DNA of 64,000 nucleotides from Cellulophaga sp. RHA19 (GCF_002813425.1 NZ_PHUL01000001.1:1342001-1406000), one strand, 5' to 3'; positions 9,314 to 18,721 are shown, counted from the stretch's first letter. A program made the numbers and translations. Notes: generated by a model not told the origin, from the sequence alone.

Positions 9314-9645
9314 TATTTTTCGTCAAGATATTGTTTAAGGTCTTTTGCTAATATATCTCCAGTTATAAGTTTACCTATTAAATCGTCTGGTAATATGAAC
9401 CAAGTAGAATATCCGTGTGAATTTGGTTCTCCCAAACATATATTTTTTCCGCTAATTTTATCTTTATCGTGAACCTCATTTTCGGTAATATTCCAACGAA
9501 CACCAATTACGTCATTTCCATTCCATTTGAGTTTAGCCACAGAATATCCGCCTAGAACTGCTCCGCCATTATACAGCACAGTTACGTTTTTTACATTCTT
9601 TCTCGGACTTAAAACGGTCGCTGGATTGTTTATTCTATATGGCAT
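9313..9645 (-). CDS. Partner of the HEPN-like protein, possible antitoxin (cassette)
   Basis: The 110-residue protein has a beta-rich first half (TVLYNGGAVLGGYSVAKLKW) and a helical end (DDLIGKLITGDILAKDL). I do not recognise a family. It is the first gene of a two-gene cassette and overlaps the HEPN-like gene by one base. It follows a type 2 repeat, which may supply a promoter. The antitoxin role is inferred only from gene order and size. Confidence 0.5.
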   Translation of the reverse strand: MPYRINNPATVLSPRKNVKNVTVLYNGGAVLGGYSVAKLKWNGNDVIGVRWNITENEVHDKDKISGKNICLGEPNSHGYSTWFILPDDLIGKLITGDILAKDLKQYLDEK

Positions 9646-9685
9646 TTCTTAAAATTTTAATGGTTAGCAGAATGTTTGTTTTAAT

Positions 9686-9987
9686 TGCACACAACTAGTG
9701 AATAAACTCAATTTATTGCGTTTATTCCGCCAATATGGGTGTGTAAACGCACATATAGCTTTTTAGTTGCTAATTTTCCTACAATTTAAAACTATTTTTT
9801 ATATCATAATTACGGAAATGTGTAATTGGTTCTTTTATTAGTATAATTGGCAATTGTAAACACAAAAATTTGGAGAAATAAGTAGCCTATTAATTTATTG
9901 GTTTGGTACTTTAGTGGTTTTGTAGCTAGGTGTACGTGTAAAAAAGGAGCTTGTTTTTTTAGATTACTATAGAGCAGCCTAGAGGTT
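9686..9987 (-). repeat. Type 2 repeat, long form
   Basis: The element starts with TGCACACAAC and a palindrome of about 80 bp (AACTAGTGAATAAAC to TTTTTAGTTG). It continues with about 220 bp that are nearly identical to 12541-12852. The conserved part includes CAATTTAAAACTATT and ATTACGGAAATGTG. It runs straight into the last codons of the isochorismatase gene, and no GTT core matching that cassette is present. Confidence 0.8.
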
Positions 9988-10557
9988 CTATTTTAATTCA
10001 GCTTGTAATTTTTCAAAATTCCATACGGTTGCAAACTCTTCATTCAGATTAGCAAGAGTCGTCAAATGTATAGTTTCAGAATCGTATTTCTCTCCATTAA
10101 TACCAATTCTATCGAAGGTTGCCGTAGCATCTGAAATCAAGTAAGTTTCATATCCAAAATTCCCAGCCATTCTAGTCGTGGTTGAAACACAGTGATTTGT
10201 TGTTATTCCGACAATAACGAGAGTTGTTATTCCTAAATTTTCTAATCTTTCTTTTAAATCTGTTCCAATAAAAGCACTATTTACATTCTTTGTTATTATT
10301 GGCTCATTTTCTTTAGGCAAAACATTTTCATTGAATTCAAATCCAGAATTTTTCCTATTTAGTTTTGAATTTGGATGTGTTGAACTATGTCTTATATGAA
10401 AAATAGGTAAATTTAATTCTCTCCATTTTTTCAATATTTTTCCACAAATAATTTCGGCATTTTTGTTATTTCTATTCCCTCCCCAATAGTCTTCATCAAG
10501 AAAGGCTTTTTGAACATCTACAAGAATTAACGCTGGTTTTTTTTCTCTTAAATTCAT
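9988..10557 (-). CDS. Isochorismatase-family cysteine hydrolase (cassette)
   Basis: The 189-residue protein has the full isochorismatase-like fold. It carries the catalytic Asp14 in LILVDVQKAFL, Lys90 and Cys123 in VGITTNHCVSTT, which form the usual Asp-Lys-Cys triad, and a cis-peptide region before the cysteine. Members hydrolyse amides or vinyl ethers such as nicotinamide; the substrate here is unknown. The right box AACACACAAC is present, but the left box is missing because a type 2 repeat joins its 3' end directly. It is cytoplasmic. Confidence 0.85.
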   Translation of the reverse strand: MNLREKKPALILVDVQKAFLDEDYWGGNRNNKNAEIICGKILKKWRELNLPIFHIRHSSTHPNSKLNRKNSGFEFNENVLPKENEPIITKNVNSAFIGTDLKERLENLGITTLVIVGITTNHCVSTTTRMAGNFGYETYLISDATATFDRIGINGEKYDSETIHLTTLANLNEEFATVWNFEKLQAELK

Positions 10558-10580
10558 TTTAAAGTTAGATTGGTTTTAAT

Positions 10581-10784
10581 AACACACAACGGTCTCGTAT
10601 AAGATTAGTACGGGAATTAAAAAGCAATTAATTTCCGATTAAGCACTTAGCCAAATCTTTTTATTTTGTTTTAATTTTGGTGTTTTAAAGCCAAATTAAA
10701 AAGATTTGGCGGACTTAGTAAATATACCCCAAACTTTGGGTTAAACATTTAAACCCGTATTAACTATAGCCATTGTTAGCAGTA
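10581..10784 (-). repeat. attC-like site, type 1 (best example)
   Basis: The left arm has GTCTCGTATAAGATTAGTACGGG and the right arm CCCGTATTAACTATAGCCATTG shown here as the two halves of one long imperfect palindrome. The inner stem pairs CCAAATCTTTTTA with TAAAAAGATTTGG perfectly over 13 bp. The right box GTTAGCAGTA matches TACTGCTAAC at 12532-12541. Confidence 0.85.
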
Positions 10785-10804
10785 GTACCCTTTCGCAATT
10801 TGAG

Positions 10805-11530
10805 CTATGCTACTTTCAGGGAAATAAAAAAACTTTCAAGATTCGGTCGAATACTATCGATACTTACTTTTGCTATTGGAAGTTCTAAGAAATATGTCGA
10901 TGACAATAATTCTGAAGGAAGAATTCGCTTAAGTTCATTGGTAGAGTACAAATCTTCTACTGAAAGGTCATTTTCGTCAGCATAGATTTTTAGGTATTTA
11001 TTTATGTAATCAAAAAGCCATTCTTCTACAGATTCAAGAGAATTTTGATTCCAATCTTTTAGCTTTAAATATTCTTCATTATTAAATATAAATCCTCTAA
11101 TTACTTTAATACAAAAACCAACACAAGTTGTAATATCGTGTTTCGCATTTAATAAAAAAGATTGTTTTGTGTTTGAGTCATAATATGAATCGTTAAAGAC
11201 AAAACCATAAGATGGTTTTACTCCTTTATTTTTTAATTTTTCACAATGACCTAAAAATGATACTACATCATCCTCAACAATAATGTCTAAATTTTTAACG
11301 TATATTGATTCTAAAGATTCAATATTCTCTGTTATATTTTCTAATTTCACTTCAATTCCAGTAAAATGAAAATAATAAATATCTGTATCAAATGAAATTA
11401 TTAATCCAGAATGTTTACAGAAACCATCTTCATTTATCTCACAACTGATTGCTACAAAATCATTTTCAAAATCACAATCTTTAACAGATACCAAATTGGC
11501 AGGAGTAAATAGTTCTAAATTCTCAGCCAT
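10805..11530 (-). CDS. Unknown protein, possibly permuted papain-like (cassette)
   Basis: The 241-residue protein has KHSGLIISFDTDIYYFHF near residue 40 and NAKHDITTCVGFCIKVIRG near residue 130. A His in a beta hairpin followed later by a Cys at a helix start is the order found in permuted NlpC/papain-like enzymes, so a cysteine hydrolase is possible, but the match is weak. It is the second gene of a two-gene cassette, 2 bp after the 309-residue gene. No signal peptide is present. Confidence 0.5.
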   Translation of the reverse strand: MAENLELFTPANLVSVKDCDFENDFVAISCEINEDGFCKHSGLIISFDTDIYYFHFTGIEVKLENITENIESLESIYVKNLDIIVEDDVVSFLGHCEKLKNKGVKPSYGFVFNDSYYDSNTKQSFLLNAKHDITTCVGFCIKVIRGFIFNNEEYLKLKDWNQNSLESVEEWLFDYINKYLKIYADENDLSVEDLYSTNELKRILPSELLSSTYFLELPIAKVSIDSIRPNLESFFISLKVA

Positions 11531-11532
11531 AC

Positions 11533-12462
11533 CTAATATACTTTTCCAATTTTAGTTGATAATAATTGCTCAACTTTATTTAAGATTTCAGAAAGATATT
11601 CATCGTTTTTAAATCCTTTAGATATTACCAATATGGTTCTTAAATATGTCGGTAAAGAATATTCGTTAAGAAAAAGTCTTATAAATTTTTTTGCTCCAGA
11701 ATAATCTTGACTATCATACAACCCTTCTAATTTTTCACTAATAAAATGGAATGGTTCGGTACCAATTTTAGTTTTTAAATCTGAAAAGAAATCTTGAAAA
11801 TCGATGAAATATTTTTCAGAATCACCAGTATATATATCACAAAATTGATATTCCATACCGTGTTTTTTTGCTTTTGCCCAAGTAGCTATTTTAACATCTT
11901 TATAGAGAAATGGATTAACTTTTTGTGCCTCTTTTCTAGAACATTGAATAGTAATTGGTTCGTCATTAGATATTAGGTGAAAATTTGGTTTCCTACCACC
12001 ATTTAATTCTAAGTAACCAGTTATAAATTGAAGATTAAAGTTATTTTCTATCTTTTCTTTTTTTCTAGTTTTTCTAAACTTTTGACTGAACAAGGGTTTT
12101 ATACTTTCTTTTGTACCAGTGTTCGAATTGTAATATATTTCCCAATCTTGAATGTCCTCAACGTTATTTCTGATTACATTTAATTGATTTACATAAATAT
12201 TTTCTCTTGTAGGCTGGCATTCTGAAGCTTGAATTATTTTATTGTAAACGACCTTTAGATTTGTATGAGTACCGATTAACTTATGTGCAGCACTACCTTT
12301 TTCTAGACCTATTTTTAAGTTCAAATCTTTTTCATGTTCAGCAATCAAAATTAATGCATCAAGTATTTGTCTCAAAGACTTAGAAGCCTTCAAGGACATG
12401 TGATTTAAATTAATTTCATTACCCTCAGAGTCTTTCTTAAGGATTATTTCGATGCTTTCCAT
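11533..12462 (-). CDS. Unknown 309-residue protein (cassette)
   Basis: The protein has no signal peptide or membrane segment. The first 90 residues look helical, the middle has a basic linker (RKTRKKEK near 135), and the C-terminal 90 residues are helical again. I recognise no family. It is the first gene of a cassette bounded by a perfect 10-bp pair (GTTAGCAGTA and TACTGCTAAC) and follows a type 2 repeat. Its tight coupling with the next gene suggests that they act together. Confidence 0.55.
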   Translation of the reverse strand: MESIEIILKKDSEGNEINLNHMSLKASKSLRQILDALILIAEHEKDLNLKIGLEKGSAAHKLIGTHTNLKVVYNKIIQASECQPTRENIYVNQLNVIRNNVEDIQDWEIYYNSNTGTKESIKPLFSQKFRKTRKKEKIENNFNLQFITGYLELNGGRKPNFHLISNDEPITIQCSRKEAQKVNPFLYKDVKIATWAKAKKHGMEYQFCDIYTGDSEKYFIDFQDFFSDLKTKIGTEPFHFISEKLEGLYDSQDYSGAKKFIRLFLNEYSLPTYLRTILVISKGFKNDEYLSEILNKVEQLLSTKIGKVY

Positions 12463-12531
12463 TTATAGGTTTTGAAAATCAAAAATAACATTAATTATCA
12501 AATTTTACTATTCAGATTGTTTTTTTTGTAT

Positions 12532-13027
12532 TACTGCTAACTAGTGAATAAACTCAATTTATTGCGTTTATTCCGCCTATATGGGTGTGTAAACGCACAT
12601 ATAGCTTTTTAGTTGGTTTATTTTCTTACAATTTAAAACTATTTTTTATATCACAATTACGGAAATGTGTAATTGGTTCTTTTTTTAGTATAATTGGCAA
12701 TTGTAAACACAAAAAATAGGAGAAATAAGCATCCTATAAATTTATTGGTTTGGTACTTTAGTGGTTTTGTAGCTAGGTGTACGTGTAAAAAAGGAGCTTG
12801 TTTTTTAGATTACTATAGAGCTGCCTAGAGGTTCTATTTTAATTCAAGTTTTATTTTGTCTCAAATGTTTGCTGACGTTAAACATATGGCAAGTTTGGCA
12901 GAAAATACACTATTACTTTTTAATTAGCTACAAGCCAAATCATAAGATTTGGCGGACTTTATAAATATGCCTAAACTTTGGGTTAAGCACCTAAACCCGT
13001 ATTAATTTTAGCCATTGTTGCCATTTC
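12532..13027 (-). repeat. Composite site: type 2 repeat plus right half of type 1
   Basis: From TACTGCTAAC to about 12852 the sequence is a near copy of the type 2 repeat at 9686-9987, including the last codons of the isochorismatase gene. About 40 unrelated bases follow, then the right half of a type 1 site (AAATCATAAGATTTGGCGG to TAGCCATTGTTGCCATTT). This gap of 632 bp between genes holds no other feature that I can see. Confidence 0.75.
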
Positions 13028-13094
13028 GTTGTTTTTTTATTTCAAATTATACTTTACATTTTCTGCGTTTTCAGTAAATACAGTCTAAAAAATG

Positions 13095-14009
13095 TTAACA
13101 ACCATAAGACAAGTTGATATTAATATATTTAATTTCTTTAGTACCATTACTATGATGTAACACTATTTTGAAAATAGTATCAGGGATAAAATGCACACAA
13201 GGTTTACCATTATAACTCATAGTAGCTGTTGTACCTCCCATTTCTCCTGAGTAATGAACCAATGTGTCTTTTAACTTTAAGTTTAGTTGTCTAGAAACTC
13301 CTATTTTTTCATATTCTATTTTTGGAAAGAGAGTCATTTGTCTTGTAAGCGATAGTTTTTTAAATGGGTTATTTCCCTTCCAAGTATAATACTTTTTAGA
13401 ATTAATATTATCTGTTCCGTATTCCCAAACCTTTTCCTTAAAAGTATAGAACAATTCAACTTTATCTATTTTTGCTTTAGTATCAATATTAATTAATTTA
13501 TCACTTAAATCATTAAATACACCTTCATAAGTATAAATTGTATCGTTTTTCACAACATTATGACCTTCATAACTATTCTCAGTTTCATAGAAATAAAAAG
13601 TAATATTAAAATTTTTAAAACTTAGCGTAGAATTTTCAGTTGTAATTGCGTCAGAAGGATTATAAGGTCTACTTTCATTCTTTAACAAATATCCACTAAA
13701 CACATAACCTGTTAATACTGATTTTTTATCCCAACTATGGCTCATTCTTTTTACTTTAAGCCAATTTCCATTTATTGTTAAACCATCATCTACAATAGAT
13801 AAAGATTTTCCTGTATCTTTTATTAGTTCTAAATGTTCTCCAGCAGGAAACTTTCCAGATCTTTCACTGTTAATAGAAGGTGCATTTCTAACTGTAAGTC
13901 CATTTTTAGCAGCAACAGTATAATAAGTCTTGCCATTTAATTCATTTTGAGACCATATACAATGATTACTAAAAATAAGGAATAATAGAATTATATACTG
14001 TTTTTTCAT
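13095..14009 (-). CDS. Exported SH3-domain protein (cassette)
   Basis: The start chosen is the ATG of MKKQYIILLFLIF, giving a signal peptide ending in WSQ; the longer frame adds five residues. An SH3b domain covers about 30-110 (GLTVRNAPSINSERSGKF to GYVFSGYLL). It is a paralogue of the protein at 790-1638, with the same domain order, but lies inside the array. Its boundary boxes (GTTGCCATT and AATGCTAAC) match only in part, so the site has decayed or was rebuilt. Confidence 0.75.
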   Translation of the reverse strand: MKKQYIILLFLIFSNHCIWSQNELNGKTYYTVAAKNGLTVRNAPSINSERSGKFPAGEHLELIKDTGKSLSIVDDGLTINGNWLKVKRMSHSWDKKSVLTGYVFSGYLLKNESRPYNPSDAITTENSTLSFKNFNITFYFYETENSYEGHNVVKNDTIYTYEGVFNDLSDKLINIDTKAKIDKVELFYTFKEKVWEYGTDNINSKKYYTWKGNNPFKKLSLTRQMTLFPKIEYEKIGVSRQLNLKLKDTLVHYSGEMGGTTATMSYNGKPCVHFIPDTIFKIVLHHSNGTKEIKYININLSYGC

Positions 14010-14116
14010 ATTTGATGATTTCATTTCTTAATGAACTAAAGCTTTGCTACGATTTAATTCAATATTTGTAATTAATATATTCAGTTTTTTTAAATTTTGA
14101 GTACGTTCCGCCAATG

Positions 14117-14275
14117 AATGCTAACGACCTTGTGTATGAAACGTAGCGTGCAAAAAGACACTAACTTTTCTCTTTTTTAAAGCCAAATTAAAAATTTTGT
14201 GGACTTTCTAAATATACACAAACCTTTCGGCTTAGCACTTAATTAGCTATGTTTTATACACCGTGTTGGCAGTAG
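14117..14275 (-). repeat. attC-like site, type 1
   Basis: The left arm GTGTATGAAACGTAGCGTG and the right arm AGCTATGTTTTATACACCG are nearly complementary. The inner stem is weaker here than at 10581-10784. The right box GTTGGCAGTA pairs perfectly with TACTGCCAAC at 14744-14753 across the 145-residue gene. Confidence 0.8.
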
Positions 14276-14713
14276 TTATTCTTGCACTGTAATTTCAAAA
14301 TTATATTTGGTATTCAATTCATCGAAATTTGACATTAAGTCATTTAATTCTGATATGGTTTCATTTTCAATCCTTTTTTTGTCTTGATGATATTGTTCGT
14401 CACATATAATTGGGTCATAATAAGCTTGAGTTTCCATATTTGAGGCTCCAAATGGATATCCTTTTGGGATTTCTCGTTTATACCTTTTTAGATTATAAAA
14501 CCTCTTTTCAAACATAGTGTCAAAAAGTTCTTTTTTTATAATCACTATTTTGATAGTCAGTTTTTTGTGTCTGTTGAAATAACTATTAATTCTATTGTCA
14601 AAATCAAGTAAACAATTTTTTTTACTATCAAATAAATTCAATGATTTTAAGATATCAAGCTTAAAGTCATCAATTCCATTATTTGCTTTTATTTTGAGTT
14701 TTTTTATATCCAA
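14276..14713 (-). CDS. Unknown 145-residue protein (cassette)
   Basis: The product is cytoplasmic, helical and charged, with the segment KRYKREIPKGYPFGASNMETQ in its middle written here in part only. I recognise no domain. It is the sole gene of its cassette, bounded by the perfect pair GTTGGCAGTA and TACTGCCAAC, and its stop codon lies next to the core box. It follows a truncated type 2 repeat. Confidence 0.55.
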   Translation of the reverse strand: MDIKKLKIKANNGIDDFKLDILKSLNLFDSKKNCLLDFDNRINSYFNRHKKLTIKIVIIKKELFDTMFEKRFYNLKRYKREIPKGYPFGASNMETQAYYDPIICDEQYHQDKKRIENETISELNDLMSNFDELNTKYNFEITVQE

Positions 14714-14743
14714 ATTTGATATACTATTTTAGTGTGTTTTAAT

Positions 14744-14874
14744 TACTGCCAACTAGTAAATAAACTCAATTTATTGCGTTTATTTCGCCAATATGGGTGT
14801 GTAAACGCACATTTAGCTTGCTAGCTGAGTTTTGTTGTTTTATTTTCTTACAATATATATTATTTTTTATACTT
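14744..14874 (-). repeat. Type 2 repeat, truncated
   Basis: The 80-bp palindrome (AACTAGTAAATAAAC to GCTTGCTAGCT) and the start of the conserved block (TATTATTTTTTATAC) are present. The repeat then stops and the left end of an IS110-type element begins. The rest of the 576-bp gap to the next gene holds only that fragment and a terminator. Confidence 0.75.
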
Positions 14875-14944
14875 CTTAAGTTTGTAATTCATTAAATTAG
14901 AAATATAAACAGAAAGAATAAAAGAGAGAATTAAGGTTAATAAA
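14875..14944 (+). mobile_element. IS110-family left-end fragment
   Basis: The bases from CTTAAGTTTGTAATTCATTA onward, including AAAAGAGAGAATTAAGGTTA, match the first 70 bp of the complete element at 31542 with scattered changes. The rest of the element is missing. It begins right after TATAC, the same bases that precede the complete copy's left end by two positions. Confidence 0.7.
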
Positions 14945-15209
14945 ATCTAACGTCTTAATTCCTTTGATCTGTATTTTTTAATACATAAACACCTCCTAAA
15001 TATGTAATAGTTGAGTAATCTGAAATTATTTTAGCAAAACCAATTTGTTTGTTTTTGTAGTAAACACAAAAACTCAAAGAGTTTTTAATTAATGTTTTCA
15101 AAGTATTTAAAAGAATTCCGTTAGCGCAATCAGTTTGGTTAGTAAGAAATTTGTAAATGCTTAAAATATCTAACTTATCCTTATCTGTTTAAATGGTGTA
15201 AATAATAAA

Positions 15210-15245
15210 AAAAGCGGAATATCCAATAATAGATATTCCGCTTTT
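15210..15245 (-). terminator. Intrinsic terminator after the GH5 gene
   Basis: A perfect 14-bp stem (AAAAGCGGAATATC and GATATTCCGCTTTT) with an 8-base loop is followed on the minus strand by a T-rich run. It lies 45 bp past the stop codon. Confidence 0.9.
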
Positions 15246-15289
15246 ATAGTTGTTAATTTTAATTTGGTATTTATAGCTTTTTGTAAGTG

Positions 15290-18200
15290 CTATTTTTTAA
15301 CAAATAAAGAACGTTTTTTAGATTTTGTACCTGTAATTTCTATAACATATGTTCCTGGTGAAATATCAGAAATATTTAATTTTAGCAACGTGCTATTATC
15401 TTGCTGACCAATTAATAGTTTCCCTTGTAAATCATAAACTTTAACAGATACTATTTTTTCATCTTCAGCACTCACAAAAATAGTTTCGTTTAAAGCAGGA
15501 TTAGGAAAAAGCTTAAAATTAATACTAGAATCATCAGTAATTTTACTTATTTGGTTACTACGCATAACATTACAAATAGGAGCAGTAGTGTTGTTACTAA
15601 AGTATAGTGTAAAATTATTAGTTTTAGATACCATCACAAAATTACCGTTATCTGATGTTACCCAGTAATCACCATCAAAATTAGGAATTAAGCTATTGCT
15701 AATAGATATTTCTGGATTCGCATTTTTAAACTGGAAGGTGATATTAGATTTTAAATTTATATAATAATCAGGAACACCGTTATTTGTATTTATTGAAAAT
15801 TGATATAATCCATTGTTTTGCGAATTCCAATTAATAGTAAATGTTTTTAAATTACTTAAAGAGGGTCCGCCAGTCCCTAATACAAAAACGTTAGAAAACT
15901 TTTTAATGTCAAAATCTTCTAAACCAGTTTGTGAAGGTGTATTAAAGTTACAATTATCAGACGGACTTTGTTCTGCTATTACAGTTAACGTAAATTGTGT
16001 TTCAGTAGAAGCTCCATCGTTATCTGTAGCAACAGCTTTAAACGTATAAGTACCTTCTAAAAGACCATTAAGTTCATCTGTGTTTGGAGATTCTGAATGT
16101 CCCCATTTATATGAGGTAGAATTTATTTGTCTCACTAAATTGTTATCTATAAACAGTTTTACATTATCAATAGTTCCATCAGTATCGTTTGCAACAACTT
16201 CAACTTGTAAATTATAACCTTCAGTTAAAGTAATATTGTTATCTGGTGATTGGAAACTTACGGTAGGTGCCTCATTGGTATCATCTACAGGATTACAAGG
16301 TTCTATATTCCAAACTGGGCAGAATTGATTTACTAGACTTTCTGTACCATCACTTGTTGGAAAATCTAGAGAATTAGGGTTTCTAATATTACCCCAAACG
16401 TGAGTTTGCTCTGGAGAGCCTTGCTTTTTACGAGCAGTTGAAATTTCGGAAGCTCTACTACCAAGATTATATATATTTTCAAAAATAGCATTTCTAAAAC
16501 CTGTATTAAAACCAGTACCTCTATCTAAAAAGTCTACTCCAGTATTTATAACTTCAGAACCATCAACGTTAAACGTGTTTCTGTATACAAAACCATAGGC
16601 TCCTTTTAAATCAATAAAAGCATCTGAGCTATTTACTCCTGAAATTCCTTCTGCAGAAAAAATACAGTTTCTTATAATAGTGTTCATTGTACCTTCTTTA
16701 ACATCTACGCCTTCTGCTGTTACATTAGGTCCAACAGTACAGTTTTCTATAGTATTATCGTTACAAGCTCTTTCATAAGTGTCATGTTGTCCTTTGTCTG
16801 AGCCTACATACAAACCTTCTCCAAAACCAGGTTTAGTTCTACCTGTATTGTATATATTACAACCATTTACTGTGTTATTACTAGAACCATCACGCAGGTG
16901 TATAGCTTCTTCTCCAATATCATGTACAATAAGGTTTTTTAATGTACTACCATTAGAATTATCTAGAACAATACCTTTAGAGCCTGTTTTAAACTCTATG
17001 TTTTCAATATTCCAATAATCTCCTTCAATACTTAAAAGGTAACCATTGTTATAATCTAGTCCTGTAAATACAGGAGGGTTTGTAGCGCTTTCACCTTTTA
17101 GTGTAATTGGATTTGCACTGTTACCATTAGCACTACCATAAAGGTAAACACTACGGTTAAAGGCACCTTGTATCTTATCTTGAAAATTGTAGTTTCCAGA
17201 AGCAATTATAATTTCATCACCAGCTTGTGCTGTTTCCATTGCAGCCCTAATACATTCTATAGTACTACATTGTGTTGTTTTTGGTCCTGTAGTGGTATCA
17301 GTATCCCAATTTTGGATGATGTTTTTTACAATTTCACCAGAGGTAGTAAGTTTGTTGTTAAGTAAGCCAGATACACCTTGCCCTGCCTGAACTACAGATC
17401 CTGTTTCAGGAAAAGCTTTATCACTTAAAGACCAATTAGCGTGGCTTATACCTTTTTCTTTTAAAAAGGCCATCCAAGTATTAGTACTTTCTTGGTCTGG
17501 TTCTCCTTGTCCTGTATTTAAAATTGTACCCCATTCTGTAACAAATAAAGCAACATTATTATCTAGTGCAGTTTGTGCTACATTTCTTAAGTTATCATGT
17601 GGATTATATGCAGCATAAAAATGTAGTGTATATGCCACATTATTATCAGAGATTGGGTTTGCAGAAGCAACATCTACTTGTTGAGAATAATTGCTAGTAC
17701 CTACTATTATTAAATTATCTGGATCTTTAGAACGTATACCAGCAATTACTTGCTCTGCATAATTTTTAATAACAGGCCAACTTTGGTATGTAGGTTCGTT
17801 ATAAATTTCATACATCACATTAGGAGTATCTCCATAAAGGTCTGCCATTCTGGTAAAAAAATCAACAGCTTCATCTGTGTATAATTCTGCTTCGTGAGTA
17901 TGCCAGTCTATTATTACATATATGCCATTGGCAATAGCAGCGTCAATTACTTTTCTAACTTTAGTTTCTTGCTGCTGCGGACTATCAATATAGCCATTTC
18001 CGCCATCCCAATTTTCTTTTACGCCCATTGCAATTCTAATAAGTGAGCTATTCCAGTTTTCTGCTAAAAAATCAACAGTTTCTGCATTATAAAAATCGGA
18101 GGTATCTCCAGCATTACTCCAAAATAGACTGTTACCAGCTAGACTTGTAATTTCTCCAGACTCATTAAGAATACGGTTTCCGTTAACTTGTAAACGACCA

Positions 18201-18301
18201 TGTTTTTCTACAGGAGATTGCGCTACCGAACTTAAGGAGAAGAGCAAAAAAAATAAAGGTAGATACATTAATTTTTTGAACATTTGTAGGTTTGTTTTCA
18301 T
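15290..18301 (-). CDS. Secreted GH5 cellulase with beta-helix domain and T9SS tail
   Basis: The 1003-residue product has a signal peptide (1-28). A glycoside hydrolase family 5 domain follows (about 35-330) with proton donor Glu169 in EIYNEP and nucleophile Glu256 in FVTEWG, as in GH5 endoglucanases. Next is a right-handed parallel beta-helix (about 345-670) of the pectate-lyase/chondroitinase B type with several NxIxN rungs, an Ig-like domain (about 680-775), a beta-rich segment, and a C-terminal type IX sorting domain (about 925-1003, FKLFPNPALNE to KKRSLFVKK). It is predicted to be exported through T9SS and to act on plant or algal polysaccharide. A strong terminator follows. The fusion of a GH5 with a beta-helix is uncommon. 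Confidence 0.9.
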   Translation of the reverse strand: MKTNLQMFKKLMYLPLFFLLFSLSSVAQSPVEKHGRLQVNGNRILNESGEITSLAGNSLFWSNAGDTSDFYNAETVDFLAENWNSSLIRIAMGVKENWDGGNGYIDSPQQQETKVRKVIDAAIANGIYVIIDWHTHEAELYTDEAVDFFTRMADLYGDTPNVMYEIYNEPTYQSWPVIKNYAEQVIAGIRSKDPDNLIIVGTSNYSQQVDVASANPISDNNVAYTLHFYAAYNPHDNLRNVAQTALDNNVALFVTEWGTILNTGQGEPDQESTNTWMAFLKEKGISHANWSLSDKAFPETGSVVQAGQGVSGLLNNKLTTSGEIVKNIIQNWDTDTTTGPKTTQCSTIECIRAAMETAQAGDEIIIASGNYNFQDKIQGAFNRSVYLYGSANGNSANPITLKGESATNPPVFTGLDYNNGYLLSIEGDYWNIENIEFKTGSKGIVLDNSNGSTLKNLIVHDIGEEAIHLRDGSSNNTVNGCNIYNTGRTKPGFGEGLYVGSDKGQHDTYERACNDNTIENCTVGPNVTAEGVDVKEGTMNTIIRNCIFSAEGISGVNSSDAFIDLKGAYGFVYRNTFNVDGSEVINTGVDFLDRGTGFNTGFRNAIFENIYNLGSRASEISTARKKQGSPEQTHVWGNIRNPNSLDFPTSDGTESLVNQFCPVWNIEPCNPVDDTNEAPTVSFQSPDNNITLTEGYNLQVEVVANDTDGTIDNVKLFIDNNLVRQINSTSYKWGHSESPNTDELNGLLEGTYTFKAVATDNDGASTETQFTLTVIAEQSPSDNCNFNTPSQTGLEDFDIKKFSNVFVLGTGGPSLSNLKTFTINWNSQNNGLYQFSINTNNGVPDYYINLKSNITFQFKNANPEISISNSLIPNFDGDYWVTSDNGNFVMVSKTNNFTLYFSNNTTAPICNVMRSNQISKITDDSSINFKLFPNPALNETIFVSAEDEKIVSVKVYDLQGKLLIGQQDNSTLLKLNISDISPGTYVIEITGTKSKKRSLFVKK

Positions 18302-18721
18302 AATTTATTGTATTTGGGTTTTGTGAGTAATATTACAATATTTATACGATTTTTAATGTTAAATATGTTTTTTCAGCAAAAATTTTACGTTTAAAATCCT
18401 ATAAGTAGCTAAACTAGTTATGCTTTTTAATTATAAGTTTTAGTAAATTGATTTTTTTATTTTGATGAGGTTTGTATTTTGTATAACCACCTTTTTTAAA
18501 GGTTGTTATTAGTTTAAATACAGTGTTTTAGTCTTTAAAAGTTTTATAATTATTAAACCAAAACAATTAAAACAAGTTGCATATAGGAGCTATTTAAAAA
18601 AGTCCATACATTTTCCAGATTTGTAAGTAGGTGAGACCAGGCAATAAATTTTATACTTTGAGTATTGCAAATGTTTGTGATACCAAAAAATTCTGCCAAG
18701 GTTTTTATGTTCTGTTTTAAA
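18302..18721. other. 420-bp intergenic region, no feature seen
   Basis: The region is AT-rich. It must carry the promoter of the GH5 gene at its left end, but I see no convincing promoter pair, repeat or RNA. Confidence 0.5.

Noticed and set aside
18302..18721. A tRNA or riboswitch in the long gap upstream of the GH5 gene.
   Set aside because: No cloverleaf arms or conserved cores are visible. The region is plain AT-rich DNA.
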